From NCBI RefSeq assembly GCF_022458985.1, contig NC_061783.1, positions 9,392,413 through 9,456,412 of the forward strand: a stretch of 64,000 bases of DNA, in the 5' to 3' direction. This document shows, in pieces, positions 35,340-48,383 of the stretch. Below the pieces are notes generated by a model. It had not been told where the DNA came from and made no database searches. It saw only the letters and a program-made list of their open reading frames with translations. Position 1 is the stretch's first letter. Every line of letters begins with the position of its first letter. Made by a program: the position numbers and the translations under genes. Source of the DNA: Mugil cephalus (lineage: Eukaryota > Chordata > Actinopteri > Mugiliformes > Mugilidae).

Positions 35340-36999
35340 CTTTTGGCTATTTTTCCCCCGGTAGTGAGAAAGGGAAGAGGAAGCAAACACCAGAGAGGGT
35401 TGGGGAGGACCACAGGGTGAGAGTGAGGTTGGGTACGCCCATATAAGTAGGCATCAAGGGAAAGGAAAACCCAAGATAATGTGCTAAGTAGGTGCTACAT
35501 GTCTAAGTAACATCCATACGAACACCAGGTCCAAAAGTTTCCCAGCAGGTCATTGTATTGTCACTAGATGGTCAATGTTACTTACATCCCCTGTCAGCGG
35601 TTTTAATGTTGCGTCTTTCATGTTTATATTAGGTTCAGTAGTTCCCAAAAACTGGAATTAATAGTTAATTTTTCAGGGCTTATTATTAAAGATGAATTCA
35701 TATGTGTATGTGGGCTCAAGTCTAAATAAATCACTTTGTTTCTGTTAATAAAGGAACATTGCTATCCAGGGCTACATTGTGTCTTTGGACGACAATGGAT
35801 GTCTATAGCACAGAGTAGCGACCCATGCCAGACAATGAACATTAACCGGATTTAACATTAAGATAAATACAGAATTCAGTGGTAATTCCTACTATACCAA
35901 TTAACCACACTCTACCAACCGGAAGGCGGTTTAGGAATGAGTTAAGTGCAAGACAATAAATACTGTACATGACCAAGGACGCTGAGGTGAGATGATACAT
36001 TATACGATGTGTGCTGCAGGAGAGAACATGAGGCAGGAGAGCAGAGAGAAAGAGAAGGAGAGTGATAGCTCTGCAGGGAGGAAGCGTGAGACCATCTGCT
36101 ACTGGCTACCTGCTGTTCCCCCCGCTCTCTCCACTCACCTTCCCTATTTTCTTTCTCCACATTTCCCCTGCAGTCTATGAAGGTACTCAGTCAGTTAGTG
36201 TCAGAGCGCCGGCGCGCGCACACCAGGGACTCCACCGAGAACAAAACAAGCAAGCAAGCAAGAAGGTTTCGGTTTCACTTAATTTACGACTTTATATTTG
36301 ATATTTATCCCGTCCATCCTCTGCGTGCTCACGGTTACAGTTACGCCTCCGCCGCCAACGCACTTGCATCTCTCCCTCTGTGTCACCGAACATGCGGACG
36401 TGACACACAAACAGACAAACACACAAAAACAGATACACACGTACGGAGAGAGGGTCTGTCTAATGGATTCTGAAGATTCCAATTTCCCCTCTGCCACCAA
36501 AGACAGAAAACCCTCTGAGCTCAATTACCCCTGTCTCACACACCAGACGAGACCACGAGCGCACACACACACACACACACACACACTCAGACACGTCTTC
36601 GGCTGTAATCATAGGCACGCATACACATATATCGTTGCGCACCTTAAACCGCTGTGACATGTTGAGAATCACACAATCACAATCCCGAAGTCAAACCGAG
36701 AGGAGTCTTAGTCTGCGGTAGGTTTTATGCGATAACAGGATGAGGGAGGGGAAGAAAAATTGTGGGGTTGTTGGGAGGTGAAGCGTGGAGGAGAGGTCAG
36801 GATATACACAAGAAGAGGAGATGGCGCGATAGGAGGAGGCACGATGGGAGGATAGCATCAAGTGAGGGACGCGGGGAGAAATATGGCAGCAGGCAAAACT
36901 GTGAAGCCAAAGAGAGATGTGAAGGAGATATAAGAGCCGAGCGGAGTGGAGGTTCAGGCTGCTGGCTTTTACAGAATCCACTCTTCCAGAAACCTTATT
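35340..36999. other. Intergenic
   Basis: A CA run at 36,561-36,586 and CpG-bearing sequence near 36,180-36,220. Otherwise nothing recognised. Confidence 0.5.
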
Positions 37000-37270
37000 A
37001 AATTCTACAATTAGCCGAACATCTCAGGCTATAAATAGGCTCACTTTTCCCATTCCGTGATGTCAGTCAGCGGGCCGGGCTCTCGACTGTGGGGGAAACA
37101 AAACAATTTAAATTATAGCGAGGCTCTCTCTTTGTCTGGCCACCCTTTTAACGGGATAATTACTAGTCTATTCATTCGCACTCGGCCAGGGCGATATATC
37201 ACCTCACTGCGCAGCGGCCTCGCCTTCTGTGATAAACGTCCTTTACTGAGGGGGAGGAGGAGGGGGAGGA
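37000..37270. promoter_or_regulatory. Candidate conserved noncoding element
   Basis: Contains CAATTAGCC, GCTATAAATAGGC, TGATGTCAGTCAG (CRE/Meis-like), AATTTAAATTATAG and GATAATTACTAG within non-repetitive sequence. It ends at a (GGA)n stretch. Confidence 0.4.
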
Positions 37271-37529
37271 GGGGGAGGCTGAGGGTTAACGTGTGCCCGT
37301 TGATATCAGTTCACTGTCTGCTGCGAGCCTCCACCAAAAGCCCTGTCCGCTAGATTGAATAGCCCCCTGCCAGAATCCGGAGAGCACAAGAAGCGCTGCA
37401 CCTTGGTTTCCAGACTGACACCGACACCTTCCCATGGGGCCCGGCGATGAGGAAATGAACGAGGGAGAGGGAATGAAAAGGAAAGAGAGGGAGTGAAAGG
37501 CATCTATTATTCAGCACGGCCCGACCCCT

Positions 37530-37850
37530 GCATACGCGCGCCATTAAAAATAGGAAATCCATAGCGGAGACAAATGGCTTCTAAATGAAGCGCTACAGGA
37601 GGAGAGCGGAGATAGGGACCCCTGTCACATGCGCTTTAATTGTCTCCCGGGGCGATAAGGGGATTTATCAAATTCATCGTGCCAGTATGGGCTGTTAGGC
37701 CTACGACAATGCGCGGTTGAAGAAACAGCGCAGCACGTGTTTGTTCGTTCAAAGATACGCGCCATGAGACGGGAGCGGGGAGCAATTAGAGCCGTCGTAA
37801 ATTGTGCCAGGCTAAAACAGCTCCAGAGCCACTTGACTGTTGTGGTTAAA
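37530..37850. promoter_or_regulatory. Candidate conserved noncoding element
   Basis: A further complex block with CCATTAAAAATAGGAAATCC (MEF2-like), CTTTAATTGTC, GATTTATCAAATTCATC, AGCAATTAGAGCC and several CpGs. No coding frame of quality. Confidence 0.4.
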
Positions 37851-38284
37851 TAAAACCCAACACCATGCATGGGCTGATTCGTAAATAGAAAAACACGATG
37901 GGAAGCTGTAAAGACGGGAAGTTTCTGCGAACGTAACAAACGGTGAGGTACGTGCAGCGGGCAGGTAAACGCACCTCCGTCCCCATGAAGCTTGCAGCAA
38001 ACATCAACGCCATCAGTGCTATACGCACAGCCTTCAACTGAAAACACTGCACTATTAGGTCTGTTCATTCTGTCCAGGTTAGAGTTTGAAATGTTCCTCC
38101 TAGAAGACATACTGAACAGAAAATGTTGCAGACAGTGGTGTTCTTTAATTTGCCTCTTAGGGCTAAAGAGAGAACAAGGCACGGATATGACATGCAGGGT
38201 GAACCTCTACCCCGTCAGAGATGCTTGAAAAAGAGAACCAGAAATATGACACTGGGTTTCAGGGTTCTTTTAGAGCAGTTTACA

Positions 38285-38322
<38 letters not shown>

Positions 38323-38849
38323 TCAACCGATTATTAGGCTGACTATTAAATGATTCAGCCCCAGAAATATATAAGATAAGATTGCCTGTTAAGATGGAGC
38401 TGGTGATGTTCAGTTTGTATTGTTGTCTAATGTCATGTAAAAATCTAATTAAATCATCCTCTGAGAAACAAAACACTGTTAGTTGCACGGTTTGATTAGT
38501 AGCGCATTCTTTTGTCAGAGGGGGCAACATCGACACCGTGGTTTATTTTAAATGAAACCCTCATTTAATAGATCATTTTGCCTCCCTAAATACTCACAAA
38601 TGTATAAATGCAGCCACAGAATTTGCGAAATTTGAGAAACTCACAGTGCCCACAACTATTTTCAAATAAAAAAAAAAAGAAATGTTTCTTAGCCCCCTTT
38701 CGAACATTTGGGTGCTCAATTAGAAATGTCAGACAGGAGTAGCAACACAGTGTAAGACTGAAGGGTAACACAGAGTCTGCTGATAATATTAGACACACAG
38801 AACAGTGTCAGTCTTAGTGTTTAACGTGAAGAGGAAAGAGGCGGAGGCG

Positions 38850-39190
38850 CGCGCACATGGTTTTGTTGTTGAGGCATTATAAATGACCCCATTAAAATTA
38901 ATGATGAAAGTAATTAGACTTTAATTAGAAAAAGAGCACATTTTATGATTGTTACAATTAACCCCGATGGATGTCACAACTGACCCCGGTCACGAGGTAG
39001 ACTGCACGAAGGTGGCCCTCTGCTTGAGAGGAAAGTGCATTGCTCTTTCGAGAATAGGCCGGGCGCTGCGAATGAGACAGATATGCGTACTCAGTATCAT
39101 ATTTGAAGTCTCTGGGCAAAATAAACATGATTTAATGTGGTAATAACGCGAGTATTTTTTTTCAGCAGCCGCAGGTCTCATTTCGAAGCT
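38850..39190. promoter_or_regulatory. Candidate conserved noncoding element rich in TAAT
   Basis: CATTATAAATGACC, AAAATTAATGATG, AAGTAATTAGACTTTAATTA and TTTTATGATTG lie within 100 bases, followed by complex sequence with two inverted TGACC/GGTCA pairs (near 38,980-38,993), a layout seen in nuclear receptor sites. Confidence 0.45.
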
Positions 39191-39521
39191 GAATTTGAAA
39201 GGTAATTTCTTGTCTGGAATACTTTTGTGACAGTTACGGTCAGGGGTGGAGGCAGAGAGGGACGGGAGGGGAAAAACGCATCGACAGACGCCCCCAAAAA
39301 ATGTTTCATCCGAGCGAAAATGTCGACGAAAGCAAGCACGCGTTTAGTTTCGTATTCTAGAGAGAACCCGTGTGTGTGTGGCTACGTGTGTGTGTGTGCT
39401 GTCTTTCGTGATGGATGAACGACAGTCGGCATGGCAGCTCATCTCCTCTCAGGCGGCTGGGTGACAAAGAGAGATGTTACGGCGCAGAGACAGTACAACC
39501 ACCACACCAGCAGGCAGGTGT

Positions 39522-39552
<31 letters not shown>

Positions 39553-39973
39553 GCGCACATCCAAAGTATGCACCTGCATGCAACATCAAGATCCCCTTCG
39601 TCTCTTCCCGGCTTCCACCTGCCTCCCATTTCACAGCCCTGCCACCTCTGTCCACCGCCCCTGTCTGCCCGTCTCTTGCACCCCCTGCACTCAGTCTATG
39701 TTCCCTGTAAGTGAGCTGTCTCTTTGTGGGCGGCGGCCCCCTCGTCTTCTCCGCCGCCTCAGACCCCGAGCCTGTCAAGTGCCCACCTCCCTCCCAATAC
39801 TTCCCGTCCCAATCAATGGGAGCGCCATGAATATTTCACACATCTCAGGCAGGCGTGAGGCAAGCAAGAGGAGCAGGAGGAGGAGGAGGAGGAGAGTCCC
39901 GGTCGCCTGGGGGGGGGGGGGGGGGGGGAGGGGGGGGATAGAGGAATGGTTGAAGGGGATATAGGGGTGTGAG

Positions 39974-40004
<31 letters not shown>

Positions 40005-41099
40005 GAGGGGGGTGATTTAGGCTGTCAGGGCGCCAGTGTGGTGGAGAGATGGGGCTTCTCTTCCTGAGTCAGACAGGGCCAATAACTCATTAGAGAGAGA
40101 GAGATGTAGAGGTGAAGACGTGGCGGAGAGGGAGGGAGATGGAGACAATTGAGAAAGCCCTCGCCACAAAAGTGAGGGAGATTTCTTTTTTCCCTCTATC
40201 TGTACTTTTTGCCTTCTGTCTCCCTTTCTCTTTTGCTTCCCATTTCCTCCTCATCTCTCCTTTTTTTATAACCCCACCACACCACACACACAAACACACA
40301 CACACACACGCCTTTCCCCCCTCTCTCCCTCCGCAACTCCCACTAACCCCTCCCCCCACCCTCCCCCCCTCTCCTCCCTCCTTCCATCTGTCTTTCTTGC
40401 TGCAGTGCCCATGCTGCCAGGCAGTATAAATCACATCTCTGGGCTTGGCTGCAATGGGCCTGAAAATAAAAAGGCATAAAAGTGTCGGGATGAGCTACGG
40501 GCTGGGGGGGAGAATTCCTTTATGATGGGTCTAAATCCTCCTCCCACCCCGCTCCCTCCCTGGCGCACACACACGCCCAGGCACACACACACACACACAC
40601 TAAAACACACACACACACATTGCTTGTAGACATATGCACATGCACAACATACAGTTCCACTGTGAAATTATCCGCCACAAACAGCAGCCGTTTGCATCTC
40701 CCGCTCTCTCCCCCGTAGACACCTGTGCAACCCTCCAACCACACATACGCCATACGCTCCGCCACATATCATATTAAGCTCTTTGTTGGCCGTGATCAGA
40801 ATTGAGACGTCCTCTCTCCCGTGCCCTGTCTTTAAAGGGACAGTTCGCCCTAAACTCCCGTATATGTTGGCTTAAACCTGTGTCTGTCATCTGCCCTTGT
40901 TCGCATTTCTCTATAAGCAACTGCAGTGACCCTGAAGACAAACTGCACTTTTTTTCTTTCTTTTTTTTTATTTTAAGCTGAAAGAGCAGGACCAGATAAA
41001 AGATGATAGGAGTGTCATCTACAACCTTGTACCGCTTCATTACAATTGATTAAAATGAGAGAAGGAAGGATGAAAGAGGAGCTACCTTAGTTTTAACCC
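39191..41099. other. Intergenic with dense microsatellites
   Basis: CA at 39,522-39,549, poly-G at 39,909, TG at 39,977-40,003, CA runs near 40,280-40,310 and 40,560-40,620, and pyrimidine-rich sequence at 40,180-40,400. No gene recognised. Confidence 0.5.
39909..39937. repeat. Poly-G tract
   Basis: Twenty consecutive G, one A, then eight G, preceded by (GGA)n at about 39,868-39,894. Strong quadruplex potential. Nearby (TG)n runs lie at 39,977-40,003. Confidence 0.95.
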
Positions 41100-41720
41100 T
41101 TGGAGTAGCTTCGATCTTGTTATCAGTGATGTGGGGATTAAGATCAAAGCTGAACATTTGAGAAAAATAAACATCTAGAACTCGCGTTTTGGGGTCGTCG
41201 GATGATGAGTATTGCGCACAAAATGACGCACAAGCATCAAGTCTAAGGTTTATTTTAGCATTAATGGGGGAAATATAGAATTGGGGTGAACGTAAATGTG
41301 CTCCGAGTACTTAAAACCGTCCTTACTGTCTAAGATGGATTTTATAAAGGTCTTCACCCTGGATTATAGCACAAAGGAGCATCGCTTTTACCGTGCAAAA
41401 TGGTAATTGTGGACAATTTATGATCTCTCTCGTCCCCGTCTATGTATCGTTCTGAGTAAATAAACCAATAAAAAAATGATTGAGGTGGCCCGTAACATAT
41501 TGAAATGAACCTGCTGGCAGAGATGCATTGTTAAGGTTGTCTAAATGATTACCGGAATGAAGATGGAGGTGACTGAAAGCGCGGCGAATGGGGGACTCCA
41601 TCACCTGCTGGAATTAACCTATAGCTCAGAGTTCTCCTTTAATCTACGTCCTGATGTGCACTTTGTCAATTCTATTAGATCACGCCGTGTGTGGTACGAG
41701 CACACGCGCACACACACACA
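41100..41720. promoter_or_regulatory. Candidate conserved noncoding element(s)
   Basis: 600 bases with little simple repeat. Motifs include forkhead-like AAAATAAACATC, TTATGATCTC, AATAAACCAATAAAAAAATG, TGATTGAGGTGG and CTAAATGATTACC. It ends at a CA repeat (41,706-41,725). Confidence 0.4.
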
Positions 41721-41725
41721 CACAG

Positions 41726-43604
41726 GGTAATGATGATAATGGTGAGCACCTCCCTAGGTGAGGCCTATTCAGTCACAGTGGGAGCCATCGCAGACCTAAT
41801 TATGCTTGGTTTGGCGTTTTAACTGTATTGATCAAAACACTAAAACAAACGAGAAATGCTTATCAAGCTGGAAAAGAAGAGCCCTCAGGAGGTGGTGTGT
41901 GCGTGTGTGTATGCGTGTGCACGTGTGTGTGCTCCACGGGAGTGAGTGAGAGTGATGGCTTAGGTCTGAAAGGTGGTGAGATATTGGTGGTTATAAAAAA
42001 TTGCAATTCTGAGCTTTTGAGTTATTAATTACAGACTCCCCTCCTTCACCCCTTTTTGCCAGCCATTAGAAATACTGCCACACACACACAACACACACAC
42101 ACACACACACAGCTGCATATTTCTGCACATATATGCTCATAGGCCTCGGGACATACGCAAACACACACGCACACACACATGCAGGTTTTGTGCGCACACT
42201 TCCTCACACAAATTAGCTCATCCATACCAACGCTAAGCGTACAATACCCTGCTCTGATGAGCAAGCTCCCGTCGACCTTGGGACTCTCTGGAAAGACAAT
42301 GCAAGGGGAACCATGCCGCGAAAAGGGAGGAGGTGGGGGTGGCGGGAGCAGATAAGGTGGAGGGAGGAATGGAGAGAAGGAGACAATGGATGAGAGGAGG
42401 GAGGCAAGGAGAGGAAAAAGGGGAGAAAGACAGTGGAAGTGGAGCCGCTCGGTGTAGGGCAGGAGGGCAGTGCTCCCTCCCTCCTCTCCATCTCGGCTCA
42501 TCTCGAATGCAAATGCGGTTTCTATACGGTTCCTTTGTGCCGCTTCTAACTGCTCCAGAGAGAAGCAATTACAACTGCTCCATTCACTCAGAGAGGGAAA
42601 GACACGCATGGGTGGAGAAGGGTAATTAATATAGAGATAGGAGGAATGAAGGAGGAGTGGAGGAGGTGATCACGTACCTGTGGCGGCTCCTCAAGTAGGA
42701 CGGGGTATTGATCGCGAGGGCAGCTCTGCTATTGACACGCACACAAACAGCAACAGTAAAGCTGACCTGACTCATAATTACTCCACGAAAGGGTCAAAGG
42801 TGAGAGGTCACTGGCATTACATCGAAAGTGTTATATTGAGTGTGTGATGCAATATTATGTGGTGGCCCCTTAGTAAATACCTTACATCTATCTTATAGTC
42901 GTTATTCGGCGATCCCACCTTCGGAAGCTACAGAATTTATTAAATCAAAAAGGACTCCCACCACACACAGCATGACATCACCCTCCATCGGACAGACGCT
43001 TGCAGTGCCAGTGTCGTATCCTATTGCAGTCGCAGAGGCCGGGCAGCGCTGCAAGGTATGGTGGGAGTTTTTATGGCAGTCATTTGGGCAGCTAATATGT
43101 CATCTCCATTAGCCGACTTTTAACACTCTCAGATAGATGGCCCTGTGACATTTATCTGCGCATGAGTCGTATTTTAGCTGCTAAATGGGTGGTGATGTGC
43201 GGAGTGCGTGCAAAATGAGTGTGTGTGTGTGTGTGTGTTTAGGCGTGTGATGGTGGGGTTGGTGAGGGAGGAGCATTGACTTTTAATGATGCTCTATGCA
43301 ATAGCACTTTAGAGGTAATAATCACAAATACAATGCAAGTCATCACCTTTGACCCCCAACACCACCACTACGCACACACTTTCAGAGCACACAAAAAAAA
43401 AAAAAGACAGAGAGAGATTGGAGAGGAAGCTGCAAGGTCGAGACCCGGGCCTACTTTCGGTTTGACAGCTGAGGTACAGTGGGTCTGCCGTGTCAGCAGA
43501 AAGCGCCCCCAACTACAAAAGTGCAGATAATTAACTTAGCAGCTCATAGAGAGATAATGAGAGAGGGAAGAAAATGGAGGATTATAAAAGGAGTAAAGAG
43601 TGAC
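41726..43604. other. Intergenic
   Basis: TG/CA runs at 41,895-41,935, 42,079-42,111 and 43,219-43,238, and GA-rich sequence at 42,330-42,430. The 187-codon open frame at 42,046-42,609 is low-complexity shadow. No gene recognised. Confidence 0.5.
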
Positions 43605-43865
43605 GGAAAGACAACAAAATAAGAGCTGGCGCAGACGAAAGCCGTGCAGGCTAATTGCTCATATGGATTTTGCCATTGTTGGCTTTTTGTAAGGTCAGGG
43701 AGGTGACGCCATTCCCTGCTTCAGGTGAAAGTCTAAATGAGCTAATAATTTAAACTCATAAACTAATACTAATATTGGCAGTCATCGCGTATATTGAAAA
43801 GCATTAGAGAGGTCCCTACCATAAAACAGCTGTAAATATGATATACCCTCTTGTCATTTAACTCA
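43605..43865. promoter_or_regulatory. Candidate conserved noncoding element
   Basis: Contains GGCTAATTGCTCATATGG, GGTCAGGGAGGTGACG, GAGCTAATAATTTAAACTC and CTAATACTAATATTGG. This is the last such block before snx10 (about 2 kb from its 3' end). Confidence 0.35.
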
Positions 43866-45545
43866 TCACACACAGCAGGACCTTCAACACCCCCTCCCCC
43901 CCGCACATAAAAGCCCCATCCGCCACACTGCATCAAAAAGCTGAGAGTGGTATGTTCCGTGTCATTTTATGCGTTGCCTACAGGAGCTTAGTCACCTGTC
44001 CAAAGCTGCTGAAGTTGACTAATGTGACAGAAAATTAACAATTAAAAATATCACACGGGCCCAGAGCCATTGCAACGTGGGACGTTCACAACTCAGTGGA
44101 CACCCTAATTGCTTTGAAATACAATTGGGTTTGGGCTTTGTTTGGTGTTTTGGAGGTATGAAGCGCATCGATGCACACTGGAAATTGAGTTATAAATTAC
44201 CAGGCTGAAAAAGACATGTACCGTGAATACTCAATATCCAAATGTGAGATGTTTTCTCTTATAGAAAGGCAGATGAGTGCACGCACACACACACAAGATG
44301 CCACCGCTTGCAGCTGCATTTCATTTTGTCACCAAGTGACCGACTTTGAACCGAACGGTGGACGCGTGTGCCATGCCGTACAGCTGTCACGGAGCACGTT
44401 GATAAGGTCAAACTTAACAGCAAACAGAGACGGAGAGCTTCAACCAAAAACCAGTGGGACTTAGAAAGTGACAGAGGATGATGAAAGGAGAAAATGTTCA
44501 TTCATCCACAACTTTCCCACCAGCACATATTTACATGTGTTCGCAACTGTCAGTGCATTTTCAGACACGACACCACAGTGTGTGTGTGTGTGTGTGTGTT
44601 GCGTGAGAACATCTCAGCGGCTGCTGTGTGAAGTCACTGACAACTTCATTATGGCTTGCGCGCACAGGGAGACAGCACCATCCAGGGGAAGGAGAGAAGA
44701 GGACGGAGACACAGGACGGGCCAGGTCTAACGTTGGGCTGGCTGCGTATCAGTCCACTGGTTGGCAGCGGTGGAGGAGGTGGTGGTGGTGCTGCTGCTGC
44801 GGAGGGCGGCTGCTGTCTACTTTAATGAGCCTTTGCTTCTCTCATCAGCTTTCAATTTACGGGGCTGTCCGGCACTCCTGCGCACACACACACATCCCTG
44901 TATCACGCGCACTGTTTAAAGCTGTCTTGTTCCTTTCAGGTGATTCTCAAGAGCAGTCTAATAGTGAAATTAATTTGCTGTCTACGTTTAATTAGACCAT
45001 CTCAGCTGGGAAAGCTGTGATAGAGTTGAAATGACCTGCACTAAATCTCCTCTCCAAAAACTAAAGACATTTGCAATGACACTGCACACAACCATGTATT
45101 ACACACTTTAAAATAGTGGACGCAACAAACCCCATGGTTTAGTTAGTGTTGTAACCAAGTGTATAACGGATGATCAGAGCCATTCAAGGAAACAAACCAG
45201 TTCTTTCTTGAAAAAAATACAGAGCAGATGCACCCACTGCCAAAATTGGAGAATTGAGATTCAAAATGGGAGATGAATATTTTATTTTAGGTAGACAAAT
45301 TGTGTGTCCTAAACCATCTCCTGTCAGCACTGTGTCCTTTTTCTGTTTACTCAGTGGATTCAGGCTGCTACGATGCTTACGCTCCATCTACTGGACTGAT
45401 AGAGCAATGCATGACTGTACTGTACACACAGCGATAAGTTACAAGACCAAACTGTAGTAAAGTATGTGACATCAAATTTAACCAAACTCTGATTTACACA
45501 AAGCGTATGTAGATGCAAGCCTATTTTCCTCCAAAAAAAAGACAG
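43866..45545. other. Intergenic, downstream of snx10
   Basis: A TG run at 44,579-44,600, a (GGTGGT)n stretch near 44,773-44,790 and ordinary sequence. No gene recognised. Confidence 0.5.
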
Positions 45546-45551
45546 TTTATT
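45546..45551 (-). terminator. snx10: snx10 polyadenylation signal AATAAA
   Basis: AATAAA on the minus strand, 424 bases beyond the snx10 stop codon (45977-45975). The interval 45552-45974 reads as an AT-rich 3' UTR without further exons. Confidence 0.5.
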
Positions 45552-45974
45552 CATCCATTAACAAATCATAAAAGCATTCAGTTTTTTTTCCTTAAAACTT
45601 CACTTCAAAACATTCATTGCTATGCTCGGTACAGTGATAAAAATATATACAGAGGATATTAAAGTGTTCACTATTATATAGGCTTTACATATTTTAAAAA
45701 CATGAAAATATACACATACACACAAGTTAAATTATTAAGGCACGTATTTAAGAGACATCTCAGGCAAATTAAAATAAAGGTTTAAGGGGATTAATGAAGT
45801 TAACAACTAAAATTTTTTTTTTGCTCTTTGAAGGTTAAGAATAGCAAGAGCTTAGTAGAACATCACAGACCAGTTCAACAATGAACTATATTGAGAAAGA
45901 AGTAAAGGTGCAGCACAGCTATGCTGTAAGGCTCAGTGAGAGAGCAGAGGGATGGCAGAACTCCGTACTGGATC

Positions 45975-47192
45975 TCAGTTCGTGGACTGGAAGAAAGGAA
46001 TGGGGCTAACTCTCTGCGGAGAGTCAACGCTTAGTCCCAAGCCTGACGATGATGAGCTGCCGAGTGAGGAGAGAGAAAAAAAAATAAAAAATGACAGGTC
46101 ATTTCGGCATTAAACCAACACTGAACTGTTTAAAGGCTTCACTCTCTCTATTATCATACCTTTCGCAGTCAGAGTCACACGAGGCCTTGTCTTCTAACCT
46201 GCCAATGTAACCACCGCTGGAACGTTGTATGGCTTCAGCCACGGTGTACCTGGTCTTACCATGAACACACTTTTCGATCTTTGCGATGCTAAGGTCTGAC
46301 TGGAGGAACAAATGGAGGCGACTGTCCGATAGCAGCAAGGGAGTGCGAAAAACACTAGAAAGGATATTGAATAAAATCCATTCAGTCAGTGACTTATTTA
46401 TTTTTATATATATATAATGCTATTAACTGGAGCTGTTCAATATGTGTTCAATAAATAAAACATTTACATTTATTCTGCCAAATAAGCATTTAACAGTATT
46501 TGGAAGTGAAATTCAGGGTTATGAATGGTTTACAGAAACTCACTTTTCTAAAAACTCCTGCAGGCCCTTCATTCTCCTGTTAACTTGCTCTGGGTTCCTC
46601 AGACTGAAGAAGGGGTTCCAAGGTGGCAACTTGGGCAACTCTCTGCGCACACACACACACACACAAAAAACAGCATTACAGCCAAGTAAACACATGCAGC
46701 GTTTACTGGATGAAATGCACCACAACATATGAAATGACAGAAACTTCAAGAGCGGTAACATACATGATGAGAGCGTTCTGTCCGAGACAATGGCGCAGCC
46801 AAACAAACTCACTGTAACGCCGCCTCACACAGGAAGTCTTCTTTCGAAAACACATGCTGTTGGTCTGTGAAGAGAGACAAGTCATTAACGTCAGTAAGCA
46901 CCCGAAAAATCTCTTAGACTTCTTGAAAGGGCACTTACATGTATGCAGATCTCATAGTCAATATGTGTGTGCCAGAGGTCATCTTTATGGAGCTTTGGAT
47001 GCTGAACACAGATGCTGATGAACTCCTGGAAAAAGAAAAACAAAGGAAAAACACTAAACCAGGGTTGTGATTTGTCAAAACAGGCCAAACGATGCATGGA
47101 AATTGAAAAACAAACATGTTTGTTGACTCTGTCATAACCACACAATCATGACTCCTTACAGTTTTTGAGAGATTTTCCAGAATACTGTCCAT
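45975..47192 (-). CDS. snx10: snx10, PX-domain sorting nexin, 6 coding exons
   Basis: Coding exons are 47192-47160, 47025-46939, 46864-46764, 46642-46544, 46354-46160 and 46056-45975. All sites are GT-AG, phases are consistent and the product is 198 aa (human SNX10 is 201). The PX domain (about 12-127) contains DYEICIHTNSMCF and the phosphoinositide-binding motif RRRYSEF (54-60), followed by a proline-rich loop (76-82) and LLLSDSRLHLFLQS (113-126). The tail, ESSSSGLGLS, matches SNX10 and is absent from SNX11. The family binds PI3P on endosomes, takes part in V-ATPase trafficking, and is linked to osteoclast function and osteopetrosis in mammals. The exon 4/5 junction encodes Asn107 where human has Lys, because the acceptor supplies T. 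The 11-residue leader before EFISI differs from the mammalian leader. The start is the first ATG of an exon whose acceptor ends at 47208. Confidence 0.93.
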
Positions 47193-48383
47193 AATGAGTA
47201 CGAAGACCTGAAAGAAATAAAAAGCACACGTATTTGTATGCTGCATAGAAAGAAATTTGGTCCAACTTGCAAACGTTTTAGGTTTTAGTTGAGCACCAAT
47301 CTTCAATGGCAAAAAAAAAAAAATAAATAAAAAGGAGCATTTAGGAACAATTGATGAAAACAAGAGGTAACACCCCGTAAAAAAACTGCATGTCTGTCGT
47401 TTCCAGTGCACAATTTGCATCACCTAGCAATGTGTGAATGTCGCAAACATTTGGAGCTGATGCAGCACAAAGCAGAACAAAGGGCAAAGGAGGGATTTAG
47501 TTTGTGAGGGAGGGGGGGATATTGGCTGTAAACACCTCAGCATGGATACACACTGACACGCTTTCCTGCAGCGAGAAAAAGAGCCCAGTCAACCAGCTAA
47601 ACAAATGTAGCCATTGTGATGTCAAGTCATCTTAGGTTACGTAATTTTTAAACAAACCATATGAGTAAAAGTTACAGACAACTTCTTAAATCATAGTGTA
47701 AGGCCACATACTCTCACATCATGAGCATATCTAAAGGCTTTGTCATCACACTGGATCATCTGCTCAATTACACATTAATGGGACACAGGCCTCAAGCAGA
47801 GCTAATCAATAAGCACAAACAGAAAGTCACCAGACCATCCCATGGAAAAACACAAATCTAAAAGTTGTGCTCTTAAAAAAAAAAAAAACATCCAGGTGTA
47901 TCCTTTCCTTGATCACGAGTCATCCCTTCTGTTGGAAAGAATTCAATAAATTCCAAACTCTCCCATTGCTTTAGGCGAATTGATCTTTGTGGAGCAACTT
48001 CAGATCGTTCCAGAATCTGGTGGTTACATAATATGGTGGCAGTACTTTGCTTTGGGCTGCAATTATGCAAATAAACCGGATTTATGAGAAAAACAAAACG
48101 AAAAACAAAACGTAGCTTTCCAACCATAATCTAGGCCCATAAAAACATGACACAATCGGCAACAGAACCTGAAAAGATACTATTCTACTTAAAACAGAAA
48201 AGGTGCATTAATTAAAAACATTTGAATGAGTATTTAGCACATGATGTAAAAGAAATAGAAATAATGCATCGTCTTTCTCATTGGTAACACAAGAACGTTA
48301 CTGACGCCGTTTAAAGTGGTAACGCCCTCTGTACAATAATATGATGACATTTAAGTCCAATTTTGATTCCGGGTTGAGCCTAC

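Noticed and set aside
42046-42609. 187-codon minus-strand open frame
   Set aside because: Cys-Val and Pro/Ser-rich low-complexity sequence from CA and GA repeats.
1-45500. skap2 exons (PH or SH3 coding) or hoxa exons
   Set aside because: No PH- or SH3-like exon or homeobox was seen. Very short exons could have escaped a reading by eye.
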